Source of the DNA: Closterium sp. NIES-65
Taxonomy: Eukaryota; Streptophyta; Zygnematophyceae; Desmidiales; Closteriaceae
Length of the DNA: 64,000 bases
Reading direction: 5' to 3'
Assembly (NCBI GenBank): GCA_948144175.1
Contig: CANXME010002420.1
Coordinates: 2,368,001-2,432,000 of the forward strand
Position 1 is the first letter of the stretch, and every line of letters starts with the position of its first letter. The notes beneath the pieces were generated by a model. It was not told the DNA's origin. It searched no databases and saw nothing but the letters and a program-made list of their open reading frames with translations. Below are positions 19,306 through 30,497 of the stretch, one piece after another. The position numbers were made by a program, and so were the translations under genes.

Positions 19306-20979
19306 GTGTGCGTACTGCTTACCCCTGAGGGAGACCCGGATGCACTTGACATCCCGACTCCGCGCTCTTACGCGGAGGCGATAGAGGGTCCCTACTCTTC
19401 TCAGTGGCAGGCAGCTATGGACGCAGAGATGGCTTCCTGGAAGTCCACAGGCACCTACGTTGACGAGGTTCCCCCACCTGGGGCGAACATCGTCAGTGGC
19501 ATGTGGATTTTCAGGGTGAAGCGGCCGCCGGGTTCCCCGCATGTCTTCAAGGTGCGGTACGTGGCTCGTGGCTTCAAACAGCGGCAGGGAGTTGACTACT
19601 TTCTGACCTTCTCTCCCACCCCAAAGATGACCACTCTTCGGGTGCTGCTGCACATAGCCGCTCAGCGCGACTACGAGCTTCACTCTCTTGACTTCAGCAC
19701 TGCTTTCTTGCAGGGTAGCCTGCACGAGGAGATCTGGCTGAGCCGCCCACCTGGCTTCATTGGGACATTTCCTCCTGGCACCCAGTGGAGCCTCCGGCGG
19801 CCAGTCTACGGTCTTCGCCAGGCACCTCGCGAGTGGCACGACACACTGGGGACTACGCTTGCGGCTCTTGGGTTTGCTTCCTCTACTGCTAACCCGTCGC
19901 TGTTTCTGCGCATTGACACTTCTTTGCCGCCGTTCTACATCCTCGTGTACGTCGACGACTTGGTCTTTGCCATAGTTGACACTGCTGGACTCGCCCACGT
20001 GAAGTCCGAGCTGCAGAAGAGACACACGTGCACAAACCTGGGTGAACTGCGCAGCTACCTTGGCTTGCAGATCACCCGGGACAGAGCACGCCGCACCATC
20101 ACCCTGACTCAGTCACACATGGTGCAGGAGGTCCTTCAGCGCTTCGGCTTCACGTACTCCTCGCCTCAAGCCACTCCTCTGCCTAATCGCCACTCGCTCT
20201 CAGCTCTGCCTTCGGATGAGTCCGTAGAGTCGAGTGGCCCGTACCCAGAGCTTGTTGGCTGCCTCATGTACCTGATGACCTGCACTCGACCTGACCTTGC
20301 ATACCCTCTTAGCATTCTCGCACGCTATGTTGCTCCTGGGAGACACAGACTGGAGCACATGGCTGCAGCGAAGAGGGTGTTGCGCTACTTCTGCAGTACG
20401 TCGGGCATGGGGCTTGTGCTTGGAGGGCGGAGTCTAGTGGTCCTCACTGGGCACACAGACGCTTCTTGGGCGGACGACCAGGCTACGCAGCGGTCGTCGC
20501 AGGATTACACCTTCAGCCTTGGTTCCGGCTCTGTTTCGTGGCGGGCTACCTGCTCGTCTTTTGTTCTCGGCTCCAGTTGTGAGGCTGAGATCTACGCAGG
20601 GGCCATGGCTGCACAGGAGCTTTGCTGGCTCACCTACCTGCTTTCTGACTTTGGAGAGGTGCCTCGTTCTCCTCCAGTGCTGTACGTAGACAACAAGGCC
20701 ATGCTGGACTTGTGTCGAGAGCAGAGACTGGAGCACAGAACGAAGCACATTGCTCTTTGCTACTTCCTTGCTCGTGAGCTACAGCAACGTGGTCAGCTGC
20801 GTCTTCCGTACGTGGCCTTTGAGGCCAAAACTACTGATATCTTCACCAAGGCACTTGCGCCTTGTGATCATCCGCGCTTCTGTACTCAGCTTGGTCTTGT
20901 GCTTGTCGTACCTCACTTGCTCACCTCTCAACCTTGCTTGTACTGTTACATATATATACACCTGCTCTTGCTTTTTTAG
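19306..20979 (+). CDS. Copia reverse transcriptase-RNase H (element M), open
   Basis: A 557-residue frame. RT: the N-terminal block SYAEAIEGPYSSQWQAAMDAEM, the VRYVARGFKQRQGVDY block, LDFSTAFLQGSLHEEIW, YGLRQAPREWHDTL and the catalytic YVDDLVFA (about residues 205-220). Tether: TCTRPDLAYPL. RNase H: LTGHTDASWADD, SCEAEIYAGAMAAQELCWL, YVDNKAMLDL and TKHIALCYFLARE, ending with the KALAPCDHPRFC tail. All usual catalytic blocks are visible. This is the best-kept family-1 RT in the window. The ATG at 19306 lies inside the polyprotein and is not a true start; the frame continues upstream in polyprotein sense. Confidence 0.88.
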   Translation: MCVLLTPEGDPDALDIPTPRSYAEAIEGPYSSQWQAAMDAEMASWKSTGTYVDEVPPPGANIVSGMWIFRVKRPPGSPHVFKVRYVARGFKQRQGVDYFLTFSPTPKMTTLRVLLHIAAQRDYELHSLDFSTAFLQGSLHEEIWLSRPPGFIGTFPPGTQWSLRRPVYGLRQAPREWHDTLGTTLAALGFASSTANPSLFLRIDTSLPPFYILVYVDDLVFAIVDTAGLAHVKSELQKRHTCTNLGELRSYLGLQITRDRARRTITLTQSHMVQEVLQRFGFTYSSPQATPLPNRHSLSALPSDESVESSGPYPELVGCLMYLMTCTRPDLAYPLSILARYVAPGRHRLEHMAAAKRVLRYFCSTSGMGLVLGGRSLVVLTGHTDASWADDQATQRSSQDYTFSLGSGSVSWRATCSSFVLGSSCEAEIYAGAMAAQELCWLTYLLSDFGEVPRSPPVLYVDNKAMLDLCREQRLEHRTKHIALCYFLARELQQRGQLRLPYVAFEAKTTDIFTKALAPCDHPRFCTQLGLVLVVPHLLTSQPCLYCYIYIHLLLLF

Positions 20980-21143
20980 CTTTCTATATATATATGTACT
21001 CCTACATGTGAACTGGCCTTGTGGCCTTGAACTTGTGCTTGGAATGTGTGGTGACTTTGTGATCCACCCTGAGCATGCTTTGCTTTGCTTTGCTGGACTG
21101 GTCTTGTGACCGCTTGTTCTCCCCCACTTTGCCTATGGGGGTG

Positions 21144-21274
21144 TGTCAGAACATTATAGCTTATGCTTTTGTGTAGGCTATAGTGGGGTAGCCCATATGG
21201 GGTACAACCCAATTAGGGTTATTACTTGTACCCAACCGTTTCATAGTTGATTCATTCTCGTTTCAATTCTCACA
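21144..21274 (+). repeat. 3' LTR of element M (131 bp)
   Basis: TGTCAGAACATT ... CAATTCTCACA, preceded by the purine tract TATGGGGGTG. Same family as the LTRs of element H. Confidence 0.88.
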
Positions 21275-21852
21275 CCTACCACCTGTTGTTTTGTCCAGCC
21301 AGGCTGGTTCTGTTGCTTGGAATTATTTGGGATCATCCCTGGTTGTTCCCAGGTTTATTCCCAAGGTCCTTGCTAGCTAGAGCTATTTGTTCCTTCTCTA
21401 TTTGTACCTGGATATAGTCAATTTGAATCGAACAAATTCCTCCCTTCCTGGAATTTCGTTTCTACGCGGTGCGACGGCGGAATGCTACCCGAGTCAACGC
21501 TAGTACGCTAGCACTCCAACGCTAGGCAAACGCTGTCCGAGCCATAACTTCGTAATGGCAGTACTTTTCGCGAGGCAACTTGGTTCATTTTAAAGCTCTT
21601 TGAGCGAGCTTTGATATAGTAAATTCTCAGCTTAATCCGATCAACGGTCTACACGATACGCTGCGAGACGTTCAATGTACTCTTGCTGTTTTGACTAAGT
21701 CCCTCTTGATCCCTCTCTCTACAAACTCGGACCCGAGGATAGGGGCTGGTCTTGTACCAGGCACCCAAGGACCCTTGGAGGTGACCTCGAGGAGAGGTTT
21801 TAAGTTCGATTACGTCTTATTAGCTTGAGTTTATTAGGCCCTTACACCAACA
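21275..21852 (+). repeat. Family-2 LTR, 3' part (578 bp)
   Basis: Begins in mid-LTR (CCTACCACCTG) exactly where element M's LTR ends, and finishes at the proper family-2 end CCAACA. It suggests element M once inserted into this LTR and that the outer half was later lost. Confidence 0.8.
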
Positions 21853-24394
21853 GACCATGGAGCAGTCGGCAACCGGGCAGTCAGAACAGGAGCCAACCAT
21901 AGGGGGTGAGTGGGCTAGGAGATCGATCGAGGTGCAGCAGGATGACGAGGGCAGTGAAGCCGGTGACGAAGAAGGGGACGTCGAGGAGTACTCCAAGAGC
22001 GACGTGGTGGAGGTTTAGCCTGAACCCTGGAAGTTAGGCCAAACTCGGAGGCCTCCCGACTTCTTCGTCCCCGCTGCCTTCACCATGGTGTACGACGTGA
22101 ACGACGACGACCGGGCGTATGACGACACCGAGGAAAATGAGGAGTTTCCGGAGCTCGACCCCGACCTATATGCCGACCGCAAGCACCGATGGGACTGTCG
22201 AGGAGAAAAGGCCCCGCCCTCGCTTGGGCGAAGTCGGCCATGCTTTTCGGAGCACAACGGTGTTTGTTTCGTGGTCATCGGCGACTTCAGGGACATTTAT
22301 ATCTGTTCGACGGGTCGATTTTTGAGAAGATTAAGTCGTCGAAATTGAAGTGTTGTTTCATCTCTACTCAACTGCCTGTCGACAAGGCACTTGTCGAGGG
22401 GAGTAAATTGGCGTCAAAATCGGGCCTTCCGGGTCCACAAAATTGGAGAAAATGGCGTTTTGACAAAAAGCTGGTCGACAGAATTAAGCTCGAACGAGGC
22501 ATCGTCGAGCAGAAAAATTCTGGTCGACCAAAATTACTTGTCTCCAAAAATCGCAATGTGCGCGAATTTTGACCAATCGCAAAACAGCAAATTTCGACCA
22601 ATCAGAGCATTTCAGAAATTGTACTCCTCAGGAGATTTCGAATCAGTAAGGAAACTGAACCTTGAACACGTTTTTACCAACACTAAAAACGTAAACAACT
22701 CTGAACGTTGGAAACATGAGAAACTGCCAACTCAAGTGAAAGACAGAAGTGCTTGTCGTTTCACCTTGCGTTGCTGACTCGGAAAGGTCGAGCGTTTGTC
22801 GAGAACGTTTCTCCAGGGTTCATTGTGCTTACTATTTGAGATCTCCTTGCTTGTACCATAATCTTGTTCTATCAATTTCTCCTAGTGAAACTATGCTTGA
22901 ATTCTGTCAAGGCATTCCAACACTCTGTCTAGAATCACTACCATAACTCTGACAGTGCATCCCACGCAATTCAGCTCTCCCTTATAATAGATTTCTGCGC
23001 AGGGACATCTTGACGATGACGGTGAAGGAGGCATTGGCGAGCTGGAAGGGCCCGGCGGTGCAGGCCGCAATTGAGGAGGAGATCCGCAGCCTTATCAACA
23101 TGGGCACGTGGGAGCTGGTCGAACACCCGCCGGGAGTGAACATCATGAAGAACCGGTGGGTGTTGACGATGAAGTACCACGTCGACAACACCGTTGAGCG
23201 CGAGAAGGCGAGGCTGGTTGAGAAGGGCTTCACCCATGTGTATGGCGCCGACTACTACGAGACGTTCGCGCTGGTGGGCAGCTATGTTACGCTAAGGATC
23301 TTTCTCAGCATCGTCGTCGTCCTCAACCTCAAACTGATGCACCTCGACATGAAGAACACCTTCCTGCTGAGCAAGCTTGACCGGGTGTTGTACATATCCC
23401 AGCCGGACTACTTCAACGACGGAACTAGCCGGGTGTGCAAGCTGCTGAAGAGCCTTTACGGGCTGAAGCAGTTGCCGCTACTACGGTACTTGGTGCTCAA
23501 CGACGTGCTGGTCGGCGCCGGGTGGAAGAAGAGCCAGGTCAACGAGGCTCTGTAATTCAAGGTCGGCGACGACGGATTGGCCTGCTGGGTGCTAGTCTAT
23601 GTCAACGACCTGCTTGCCGCCAGCAATAGCACCGAGATGCTGAAGGAGCTGAAGGGCCTGCTGGAGTCTGCCTTCGAGCTGCTTGAAATCTCGCCGGTGC
23701 AGAAGTACCTCGGGCTGGAGATCGTCCGTGACAGGTGGCCGGGGAAGCTGTGGCTGCACCAGCAGGGCTACGCCGACAAGCTGCATAGGCAGTTCATCGA
23801 CGAAGAGCAGACCGGGCGCACCCCAAAGACGCCAGTCTCGGTCGACGCCTATGCACCTTCGACAACGAGAAGGCACAGGAGCGACAGGAGGGGGAGTACC
23901 AGCAGAAGGTCAGCTCACTGCAGTTTGCGGCGACGGCAACGATGCCAGACATCGCCTTTGCCCGCAGCAAGTTGGGGAGCGGCCTCACGGTGAGGTTCGA
24001 CCACCACTGGCGCGAGGCCGACTGCTATCTTTGCCTACCTCGCCAACACGCGTGACACCGCCGTGGAGTTCGGCGGTGGACGTGAGCCGCAGGAGCTGGT
24101 CAGCTACGTGGATGCCGACGACGCCGGTGAGAAGCAGAGCCGGACAAGCACGGGTGGCTATGTGTTCGTCTACGGAGAGGTCGTAGTCTCCTGGTCGAGC
24201 CAGCGCATCAAGTACACGACACTGTCATCGACTGAGTCGGAGTACGTGTCTTTGCCTCCTCCTCGCAGAGTTCAGGCAGCTGGATGCTGGGAAGCCGATT
24301 GTCCTTCGGGTGGACAACAATTCGGCCGTCACAGTCGCCGAGGGCATGGGGTTGACGGGCAACTTCAAGCATATGGAGTGGTGACAGGCCTGGC
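21853..24394 (+). pseudogene. pol: Family-3 Copia pol fossil (linker, RT, RNase H)
   Basis: Plus strand: a linker (21856-22195) with GQTRRPP, PAAFTMVYDVND and a HRWD end, matching the minus-strand linker near 12620-12740. After a solo LTR insertion (22196-23001) it resumes with RT: TMTVKEALASWKGPAVQAAIEEE, NRWVLTMKYHVD, LVEKGFTHVYGADYYETFA, LMHLDMKNTFL and KSLYGLKQ. RNase H follows in pieces (SYVDADDAGEKQSRTSTGGYVF, SWSSQRIKYTTLSSTESEYV). The polyprotein has several breaks. Gag to integrase are not represented. The right end meets the family-2 LTR at 24395. Confidence 0.82.
22196..23001 (+). repeat. Solo LTR of family-3 type (806 bp) inside pol
   Basis: Starts TGTCGAGGAG and ends TTTCTGCGCA. 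The flanks are the exact 5-bp duplication GGGAC (22191-22195 and 23002-23006), and the host pol reads on across it (HRWD before, RDILTMTVKEA after). GTCGAC-rich with AAAATTC-rich parts. The CGCA end matches the other family-3 LTRs. A short frame at 22189-22572 that looks gene-like is LTR sequence. Confidence 0.88.
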
Positions 24395-24872
24395 TGTTGG
24401 TGAAGGGGCCTAATAAACTCAAGCTATTATGACTTAATCAAACTTAAAACCTCTCCTCGGGGTGACCTCCAAGGGTCCTTGGGTGCCTGGTACAAGACCA
24501 GCCCCTATCCTTGGGTTCGAGTTTGTAGAGAGAGGAGTCAAGAATGACTTAGCCAAAATAACTAGAGTAACTTGAGCGTCGCGCATTGTATCGTGCAGAC
24601 CATCGATTGGATTAAGCTGAGAATTCCCTCATATCGAAGCTCGCTCCGAGAGCTTTAAAATGAACCAAGTTGCCTCGCGAAAAGTTCTGCCATTACGAAG
24701 TTATGGCTGGAACAGCGTTTGCCTAGAATTGGGGTGCTAGCGTACTAGCGTTGACTCGGGTAGAATTCCGCCGTCGTACCGCGTAGACACGAAATTCCAA
24801 GAAGGGAGGAATTCGCTTGAATCAAATTGACTATATCCAGGTACAAACAGAGAAAGAATTAATAGCTCTAGC
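24395..24872 (-). repeat. Family-2 LTR, minus sense, left piece (split by element L)
   Basis: Starts with the LTR end complement TGTTGGTG and runs to AGCTCTAGC, where element L was inserted. The other piece is 30630-31152. Together they are one LTR that received a 5.8-kb insertion. Confidence 0.85.
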
Positions 24873-25004
24873 TGTCAAACATTATATATGTTGTGCTTGT
24901 TTAGGCTACAGTAGGTTAGCCTATAGGGGGTACACAATTCTAGGGTTAGGTACTTGTACTGAGTTCACTGTTAGTTCAATCATTCCTGTTCGTTCATTTC
25001 AACA
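24873..25004 (+). repeat. 5' LTR of element L (132 bp)
   Basis: TGTCAAACATTATATATG ... CATTTCAACA, then primer site TGGTATAGAGCAGG. Pairs with 30498-30629, which has TGTCAAACTTTATATATG at the same place. Confidence 0.9.
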
Positions 25005-25960
25005 TGGTATAGAGCAGGTCCTTCGCTAGGACCGTTTTTTTTTAGGGCCCACCACTACCTACCTACCTACCTACCAAATTGCGCCCTAGGGCGCCTCGTT
25101 CTTCACGGCCCCCTAAGGCCCCGTGACCCGCGACCCGCCCCTTAGCGACCTGCGCGCCGCCCCTTAAGGCCCTGTCGGCCCACGCGCTCGCCCCTTACGG
25201 CCCCGCGCTCGCCCCTTAGCGACCCTGTCGGCCCCGCGATTGCCCCGTCGGCCCCGCGCTCACCTCCCTAGAGGCCCGCGTCGGCCCCGCACTCGCCCCT
25301 ACAGGCCCCGAACGGCCCCGCGCTCGCCCTTTACGGCCCCTTACGGCCCCGCGCTCGCCTTTAGAGGCCCCGAACGGCCCCGCGCTCGCCCCTAGAGGCC
25401 CCGAACGGCCTGTGACCGCCACAGCCCCTCCAGGACCGAACCGAGCCGCGCGACCCGAGCCGAGCCGTGCGACCCGAACCGAGCCGCACGTACTGTCCGG
25501 GCCGCCCTATCCCGTCGCGTCGCCCGTGCGGGCCGCCTTAGCCCGTTGCGTAGCTTCTGCGAGCCGCCCTAGCTAGTTGCGTCGCCCCTGCCGAGTCGCC
25601 ACTGCAACAGCCGCCCCTCGCCCCTGGAGCAACCGCCATTGCGGTAGCCGCCCTTGGCCCCTAGAGCAGCCGCCGCTGTAGCAGCCGCCCCTGGCCTCTG
25701 GAGCAGCCGCCCCTACAGCAGCCGCCCCTGGCCCCTGGAGCAGCTGCCGTAGCGGCCCGGCCCCGCCCTGCAGCAGCTGCCGCGGAGCTCTCTGCAGCGG
25801 CCCGGCCCCGCCCTGCAATTGTAGCGGCCCCGCTGTCGCCACCATCTAACGCCTGCAGCGCCGACCACTGGTGAGCCTTGCCCTGCCCGCACTGCTCCCA
25901 CTACTACTGCTGTTACTGCTGTTACTGCCGCTACTGCTGCTACTACTGCTCCTGGCGTGG
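25005..25960 (+). other. Leader of element L
   Basis: A TACC run (25059-25074), then GC-rich DNA with CGGCCCCGCGCTCGCCCCT units (25190-25400), CGAGCCG units, and CAGCCGCCCCTGGCCCCTGGAG units (25600-25750). No domain on either strand. Confidence 0.65.
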
Positions 25961-26113
25961 CCAGATGCAGCTCTAGGGCCGTGCACGTGAGTCCCTCACG
26001 CCCCAGCAGCTTCGTGCGTGGTACGCTAGTTGGGGCTGTCGGGGTAGCCGTCGTGTTAGTTACTCTAGAGTGGGTCGTTCAGGAGCTTTTGGTAGTGGAC
26101 AGATGCAGCTGTC

Positions 26114-26926
26114 GTGTCCTTTTCGCCCCAGCAGCTCCGTGAGTGGTACGCTCAGAGTAGAGGGTCACTGACTACTACTCGCTGCCCGTACGTCATTCGC
26201 ACAGGTGTCCGGACTGGTCAGCCTTGCGGGACCCGTGGCCACACAGAGTCCCGCTGCTTCGCCCGTCTGGGCGACGCCTGGCGTACAGAGTTTGGCGACG
26301 CCGCTGAGCTCCCCTCCTGGGTGGAGCTGCTTAGGCAGAGGGTAGATATCTTTGCTCTTGACTCTGATGCTATCCTCACTGCCATGTATCCATTGTCTAC
26401 TAGTACTGAGAGTGCCTGTCCCCTGTGTGTACCCCCTGACCCCGGTATCCAGTCTTCTGCTCTAGGTACTGGTGTGGCTGCCGCTCTAGGTGCTAGTGAG
26501 TCTGCTGCCCTAGGTCCTCGTGAGGCTGCTGTTCTAGGTACTGGTGTGGCTGCCGCTCCAGGTACTCGCGTGTCTGCTACCCCAGGTGCTGGTGAGGCAG
26601 CTGCTCTAGGTGCTTGTGCGTCTGCCCCCACTGGTACTAAGTCGACTGCAGCACTTCACACCTTCACACTGAACTCAGATGCTTCTCGCTGCTTCTTTCG
26701 TGACCGCACTGCCCTTGAGCCGATTTCTCGGCCAGTTGCTGTCTCCCTCGCTGACCCCTCTGGGGGTCCGGTCATTGCGACCTCCTCCACTGTCCTTCCC
26801 TGTCCTGCGGTCCCGTCGGGCACACTGTCAGGTCTTCACCTCCCCTCATTCTCTACGAACTTGGTGGCAGGTGTGCACTCCAGGACGGGGGTGTTCACCA
26901 GTTCACCCCTGCCTACGAGCGCGTGA
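26114..26926 (+). pseudogene. Gag C-terminus and protease region (element L)
   Basis: Encodes QQLREWYAQSRG, then a Cys/His segment (CPYVIRTGVRTGQPCGTRGHTESRCF) that may bind zinc and RNA, then ELLRQRVDIFALDSDAILTAM. Ala/Gly-rich repeats of the LGTGVAAALGASESAALG kind follow, and then a protease-like block (HTFTLNSDASRCFFRD, SLADPSGGPVIATSSTVLP). In active Copia the aspartic protease cleaves the polyprotein. Confidence 0.65.
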
Positions 26927-27214
26927 CACACTGCACGTGTGCTCGTACGGGCCGCCACTTGGCTACCTTCACTCGGCAGCCGGGGTCGGACCTGTACACA
27001 TTGACCATTGAGTCCCCTCAGGTTGCTGCGTCTGCGTCTGCGTCCGCGTCACGTCAGCTGTCTGCCCCCTGCTCGTGTCGATCTCTGGCACACGAGACTG
27101 TCCTCTGGCATCACCGACCTGGCAACACGTCTGTGCAGCGCCTCCGTGCCATGCACTCCCGGTACCTTGTCTCTGGTCTTCCCAGGGTCCTCCCTCCCCT
27201 CCCACCCTCGCCTG

Positions 27215-27344
27215 TGTCAGAATATTATCTTATTGTTCTAGCCTGTAGTGGGGTGCTCTATAGCGAGTACAACCCTTCTAGGGTTTGCTATTTGTATCCT
27301 CATTCTTGCTAGTTCATCCCTCTTTCTTTCTTCAAACTTTGTCA
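27215..27344 (+). repeat. Solo LTR (130 bp) inside element L pol
   Basis: TGTCAGAATATTATC ... AACTTTGTCA, flanked by the exact duplication GCCTG (27210-27214 and 27345-27349). The host pol sequence continues on the other side (CLPCVEGRQ-type block). Its body matches the LTR of element J read on the minus strand (CCTGTAGTGGGGTGCTC, GAGTACAACCCTTCTAGGG), so it is a later arrival of that family. Confidence 0.9.
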
Positions 27345-28200
27345 GCCTGCCCCTCCCTGTCTTCCCTATGTTGAGGGGCGGCAGCGCGCCGCTCCTCACT
27401 CCTCCTCGTTTCCCCCGACGACTGCTCCCTTGCAGACGCTCCACATGGACGTGTGGGGCCCAGCCCGCGTCCGTGGTCAGGGTCAGGAGAGGTACTTCCT
27501 GATAGTTGTTGGCGACTACTCGCGCTACACCACGGTCTTCTCCTTGCGCACCAAGGGTGAGGTCCCTGGTGTCTTGATCCCTTGGATCCGCAGAGCCCGT
27601 CTCCAGCTCAGCGAGCGTTTCCACTCGGACTTTCCTATCCTGCGCTTGCACTCTGACAGAGGTGGTGAGTTCTCCTCCGACCTCTTGGCAGCCTACCGTC
27701 CTGAGCACGGCATTGAGCAGTCGTTCACGCTTCCAGGCTCTCCACAGCAGAATGGGGTTGCGGAGCGCCGCATTGGCCTTGTCATGGAGGTCGCCCGTAC
27801 CTCCTCGATCCATGCGGCTGCCCCCCATTTTCTGTGGCCGTTTGCGGTCCGGTATGCTGCGCATCAGCTCAACCTCTGGCCTCATGTCTCTTTGCGGGAG
27901 ACCTCACCCACACTGCTGTGGATGGGGGAGGTTGGCGATGCGTCGAGTTTCCGGGTCTTGGGATCTCGAGCTTTTGTGCGCGATACGTCTGCGGACAAGC
28001 TCTCCCCCAGTGCTGTTCCCTGCGTCTTCCTCGGCTTTGTCCCGGATGCGCCTTGTTGGCAGTTTTACCACGCCACCTCGCGCCGAGTCTTGCCCTCTCA
28101 GGACGTCACTTTTGACGAGTCCGTCCCCTACTACCGCCTCTTCCCCTACCGCACTGCCCCGCTCCCCCCCCCCGCCTCTCTTTCTCGCGCCAGGTGCAGC
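27345..28200 (+). pseudogene. Copia integrase (element L)
   Basis: Catalytic core with LHMDVWGPARV (first Asp), FLIVVGDYSRYTTVF, LRLHSDRGGEFSSDL (second Asp) and SPQQNGVAERRIGLVMEVAR (Glu). The C-terminal GDASSFRVLGSRAFVRD, PCVFLGFVPDAP and FDESVPYYRLFPY blocks follow. The three acidic residues of the DDE triad are in place. Integrase joins element cDNA to host DNA and makes the 5-bp staggered cut seen as target duplications in this window. Confidence 0.85.
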
Positions 28201-28269
28201 TGTCGTGGACCCCCTCCCCCCTCAGGGTGCCGCTCCCTCAGGTGTGTCTCGGGTAGACCCGGTTGAGCC

Positions 28270-29100
28270 TGTTGAGGTAGCTGTCGACTCTTGTCCTGCT
28301 GCGGGTGCGGAGCCTGGGGGTGCTGCGCCTGGGGGTGCGGAGCCTGGGGGTGCGGAGCCTGGGGGTGCGGAGCCTTGGGGTGTTGAGCCTTGGGGTGCGG
28401 AGCCTGGGGGTGCGGAGCCTGGGGGTGCTGAGCCTGGGGGTACTGAGCCTGGGGGTGCTGAACTGGGGGTGCTGAGCCGCAGAGTCCGGAGTCTGGGGGT
28501 TCTGAGTTTGGAGGTCGTGGGCTTGAGGGTCCTACAGCTGGAGGAGCCCTCTCCTCGGAGCAGCTGCGTGAGTGGTACTTACAGTACTGCAGCATCAGGA
28601 GAGGTACCTCTGGAGCTAGGAGTACTACTGGGGCTGGTGCTAGTGCTTCTCCTCCTAGCCGGGAGCTCCCCTCCCGTGAGCGGATCCGTCAATGGTACGA
28701 GCGGCGCTGCACTTTTGGAGTGGCGGGCCTGGTGTCGCGGACCCCGCTGCTGCTGGTGGTGCTGCTGGTGCTGGAGGCTCTACTGGTTCTGCTGGTGCTG
28801 CGGCCCCAGAGGTTGGCGCTGTTTCTGTTGCTCCGGACCCGGGCGCTGGTGCTACAGCTGGTGCTGAGGACCCGGGCGTTGGAGCTGCTGCTGGTACTGA
28901 GCACCCAGGCGTTGTAGCTGCTGCTGGTGCAGAGGACCCGGGCGTTGGCGCTACAGCTGGTGCTTAGGACCCTGGAGCTGGTGCTGCTGCTGGTGCTGTG
29001 GAGTCGGGCGTTGCAGCTGCTGCTGGTGCTGAGGACCCGGGAGTAGGAGCTGCTGCTGGTGCTGAGGACCCTGGCGCTGGTGTCGCTGCTGGTTCTGGAG
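28270..29100 (+). repeat. GGAEP / GAEDPGVGA repeat linker (element L)
   Basis: 15-bp repeats (GGGGGTGCGGAGCCT) encode GGAEP about ten times (28305-28465). Later 27-36-bp repeats (GGTGCTGAGGACCCGGGCG) encode GAEDPGVGAAA units (28840-29090). Located between integrase and RT, as in element M, so it is a family trait. Likely a disordered spacer. Confidence 0.75.
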
Positions 29101-29479
29101 TCGCTGCACGGCAGCGGCCGTACTTTGTTCCGCTCCTTCAGCAGGTTCTTGGTCTCCTGCTTTCTCTCGGTCCTCCTCCTCCCTTAGAGTGTCTACAGCC
29201 TGTCCAGTCACAGTTAGAGTTACAGCCTGCCTCCCCACTGCCTGCTCCTTCTCCCTACATTGGTCCTACTGGAGGTCTTGCTGAGCGTCGTGAGCCTGCG
29301 TCTCGCCCTGCGTCGCCTGTCCGTACTGCTCGCACTAGTAGTTGCGGTTCGCGTCAGCGTCCTCCTCCTGTCCGTGGCACGCACCGGATGTCTCTGCGTC
29401 CGTCCACTGCTCCTCTGCGTGCCCCTTTGCCTTCTCCTCCTGACTCCTCTCTTCCTGCTCTTCCCATCTCTGTGCCACT

Positions 29480-30283
29480 GAGGACTACACTTGCGGCTCT
29501 TGGGTTTGCTCCCTCTTCTGTCGACCTGTCGCTGTTTCTACGCAAAGACATCTCTCTGCCGCCGTTCTACATCCTCGTGTACGTCGACGACTTGGTCTTT
29601 GCCACAGCTGACACTGCTGGACTCGCCTACGTGAAGTCCGAGCTGCAGAAGAGACACACGTGCACAGACCTGGGTGAACTGCGCAGCTACCTTGGCTTGC
29701 AGATCACACGGGACAGAGCACGCCGAACATCACCCTGACTCAGTCACACGTGGTGCAGCAGGTCCTTCAGCGCTTCGGCTTCACATACTCCTCGCCTCAG
29801 GCCACTCCTCTGCCTACTCGCCACTCGCTCTCAGCTCTGCCTTCGGATGAATCCGTAGAGTCGAGTGGCCCGTACCCAGAGCTTGTTGGCTGCCTCATGT
29901 ACCTGATGACCTGCACTCGACCTGACCTTGCATACCCTCTTAGGATTCTTGCACGCTATGTTGCTCCTGGGAGACACCGACCAGAGCACATGGCTGTAGC
30001 GAAGAGGGTGTTGCGCTACTTGTGCAGTACGTCGGGCATGGGGCTAGTGCTTGGAGGGCGGAGTCCAGTGGTCCTCACTGGTCACGCGGACGCTTCTTGG
30101 GCTGACAACCAGGCTACGCATCGGTCGTCACAGGGTTACACCCTCAGCCTAGGTTCCGGCTCTGTTTCGTGGCAGGCTACTCGCTCGTCTTCTGTTCTCG
30201 GCTCCACTTGTGAGGCTGAGATCTACGCAGGGGCCATGGCTGCTCAGGAGCTTCGCTGGCTCACCTACTTGCTCACCTCTTGA
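29480..30283 (+). pseudogene. Partial RT and RNase H (element L)
   Basis: RT palm with FYILVYVDDLVFATADTAG, KSELQKRHTCTDLGELRSYLGLQITRD; tether TCTRPDLAYPL; RNase H blocks LTGHADASWADN and CEAEIYAGAMAAQELRWLTYLL. Very close to 19920-20640. The N-terminal RT part is not represented. Confidence 0.8.
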
Positions 30284-30497
30284 CCTTGCTTGTAGTGTTA
30301 CATATATATATATATACCTGCTCTTGCTTATCTAGCCTTATATATATATGTACTCCTGCATGTGAACTGGCCTTGTGGCCTTGAACTTGTGCTCGGAATG
30401 TATGGTGACTTTGTGATCCACCCTGAGCTTGCTTTGCTTTGCTTTACTTGACTGGTCTTGTGACCCGTAGTTCTCCCCCCCTTCGCATATGGGGGTG

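Larger units (their letters stand above)
15647..21274 (+). mobile_element. Family-1 Copia element without a 5' LTR (element M)
   Basis: Order on the plus strand: GC-rich leader (15647-16454), gag (from 16455), a Gly-rich tail, an integrase C-terminal piece (about 17930-18230), a P-G-G-A-E/G-A-E repeat linker (about 18300-18640), RT and RNase H (19306-20935), a 3' untranslated part, polypurine tract (GGGGGTG) and a 131-bp 3' LTR (21144-21274). Protease and the integrase core were not found. Gag is broken in a few places while RT-RNase H stays open. The 5' end stops exactly at a family-2 LTR. Confidence 0.88.

Noticed and set aside
20938-21000. TATATATA runs as promoters (also 3890, 30300)
   Set aside because: They lie in the 3' untranslated part of family-1 elements, downstream of RNase H, with no evidence of a transcript start.
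22085-22572. Acidic protein frame as a host gene
   Set aside because: The first part is the family-3 post-integrase linker (it aligns with the minus strand near 12620-12740) and the second is LTR sequence with GGGAC duplications.
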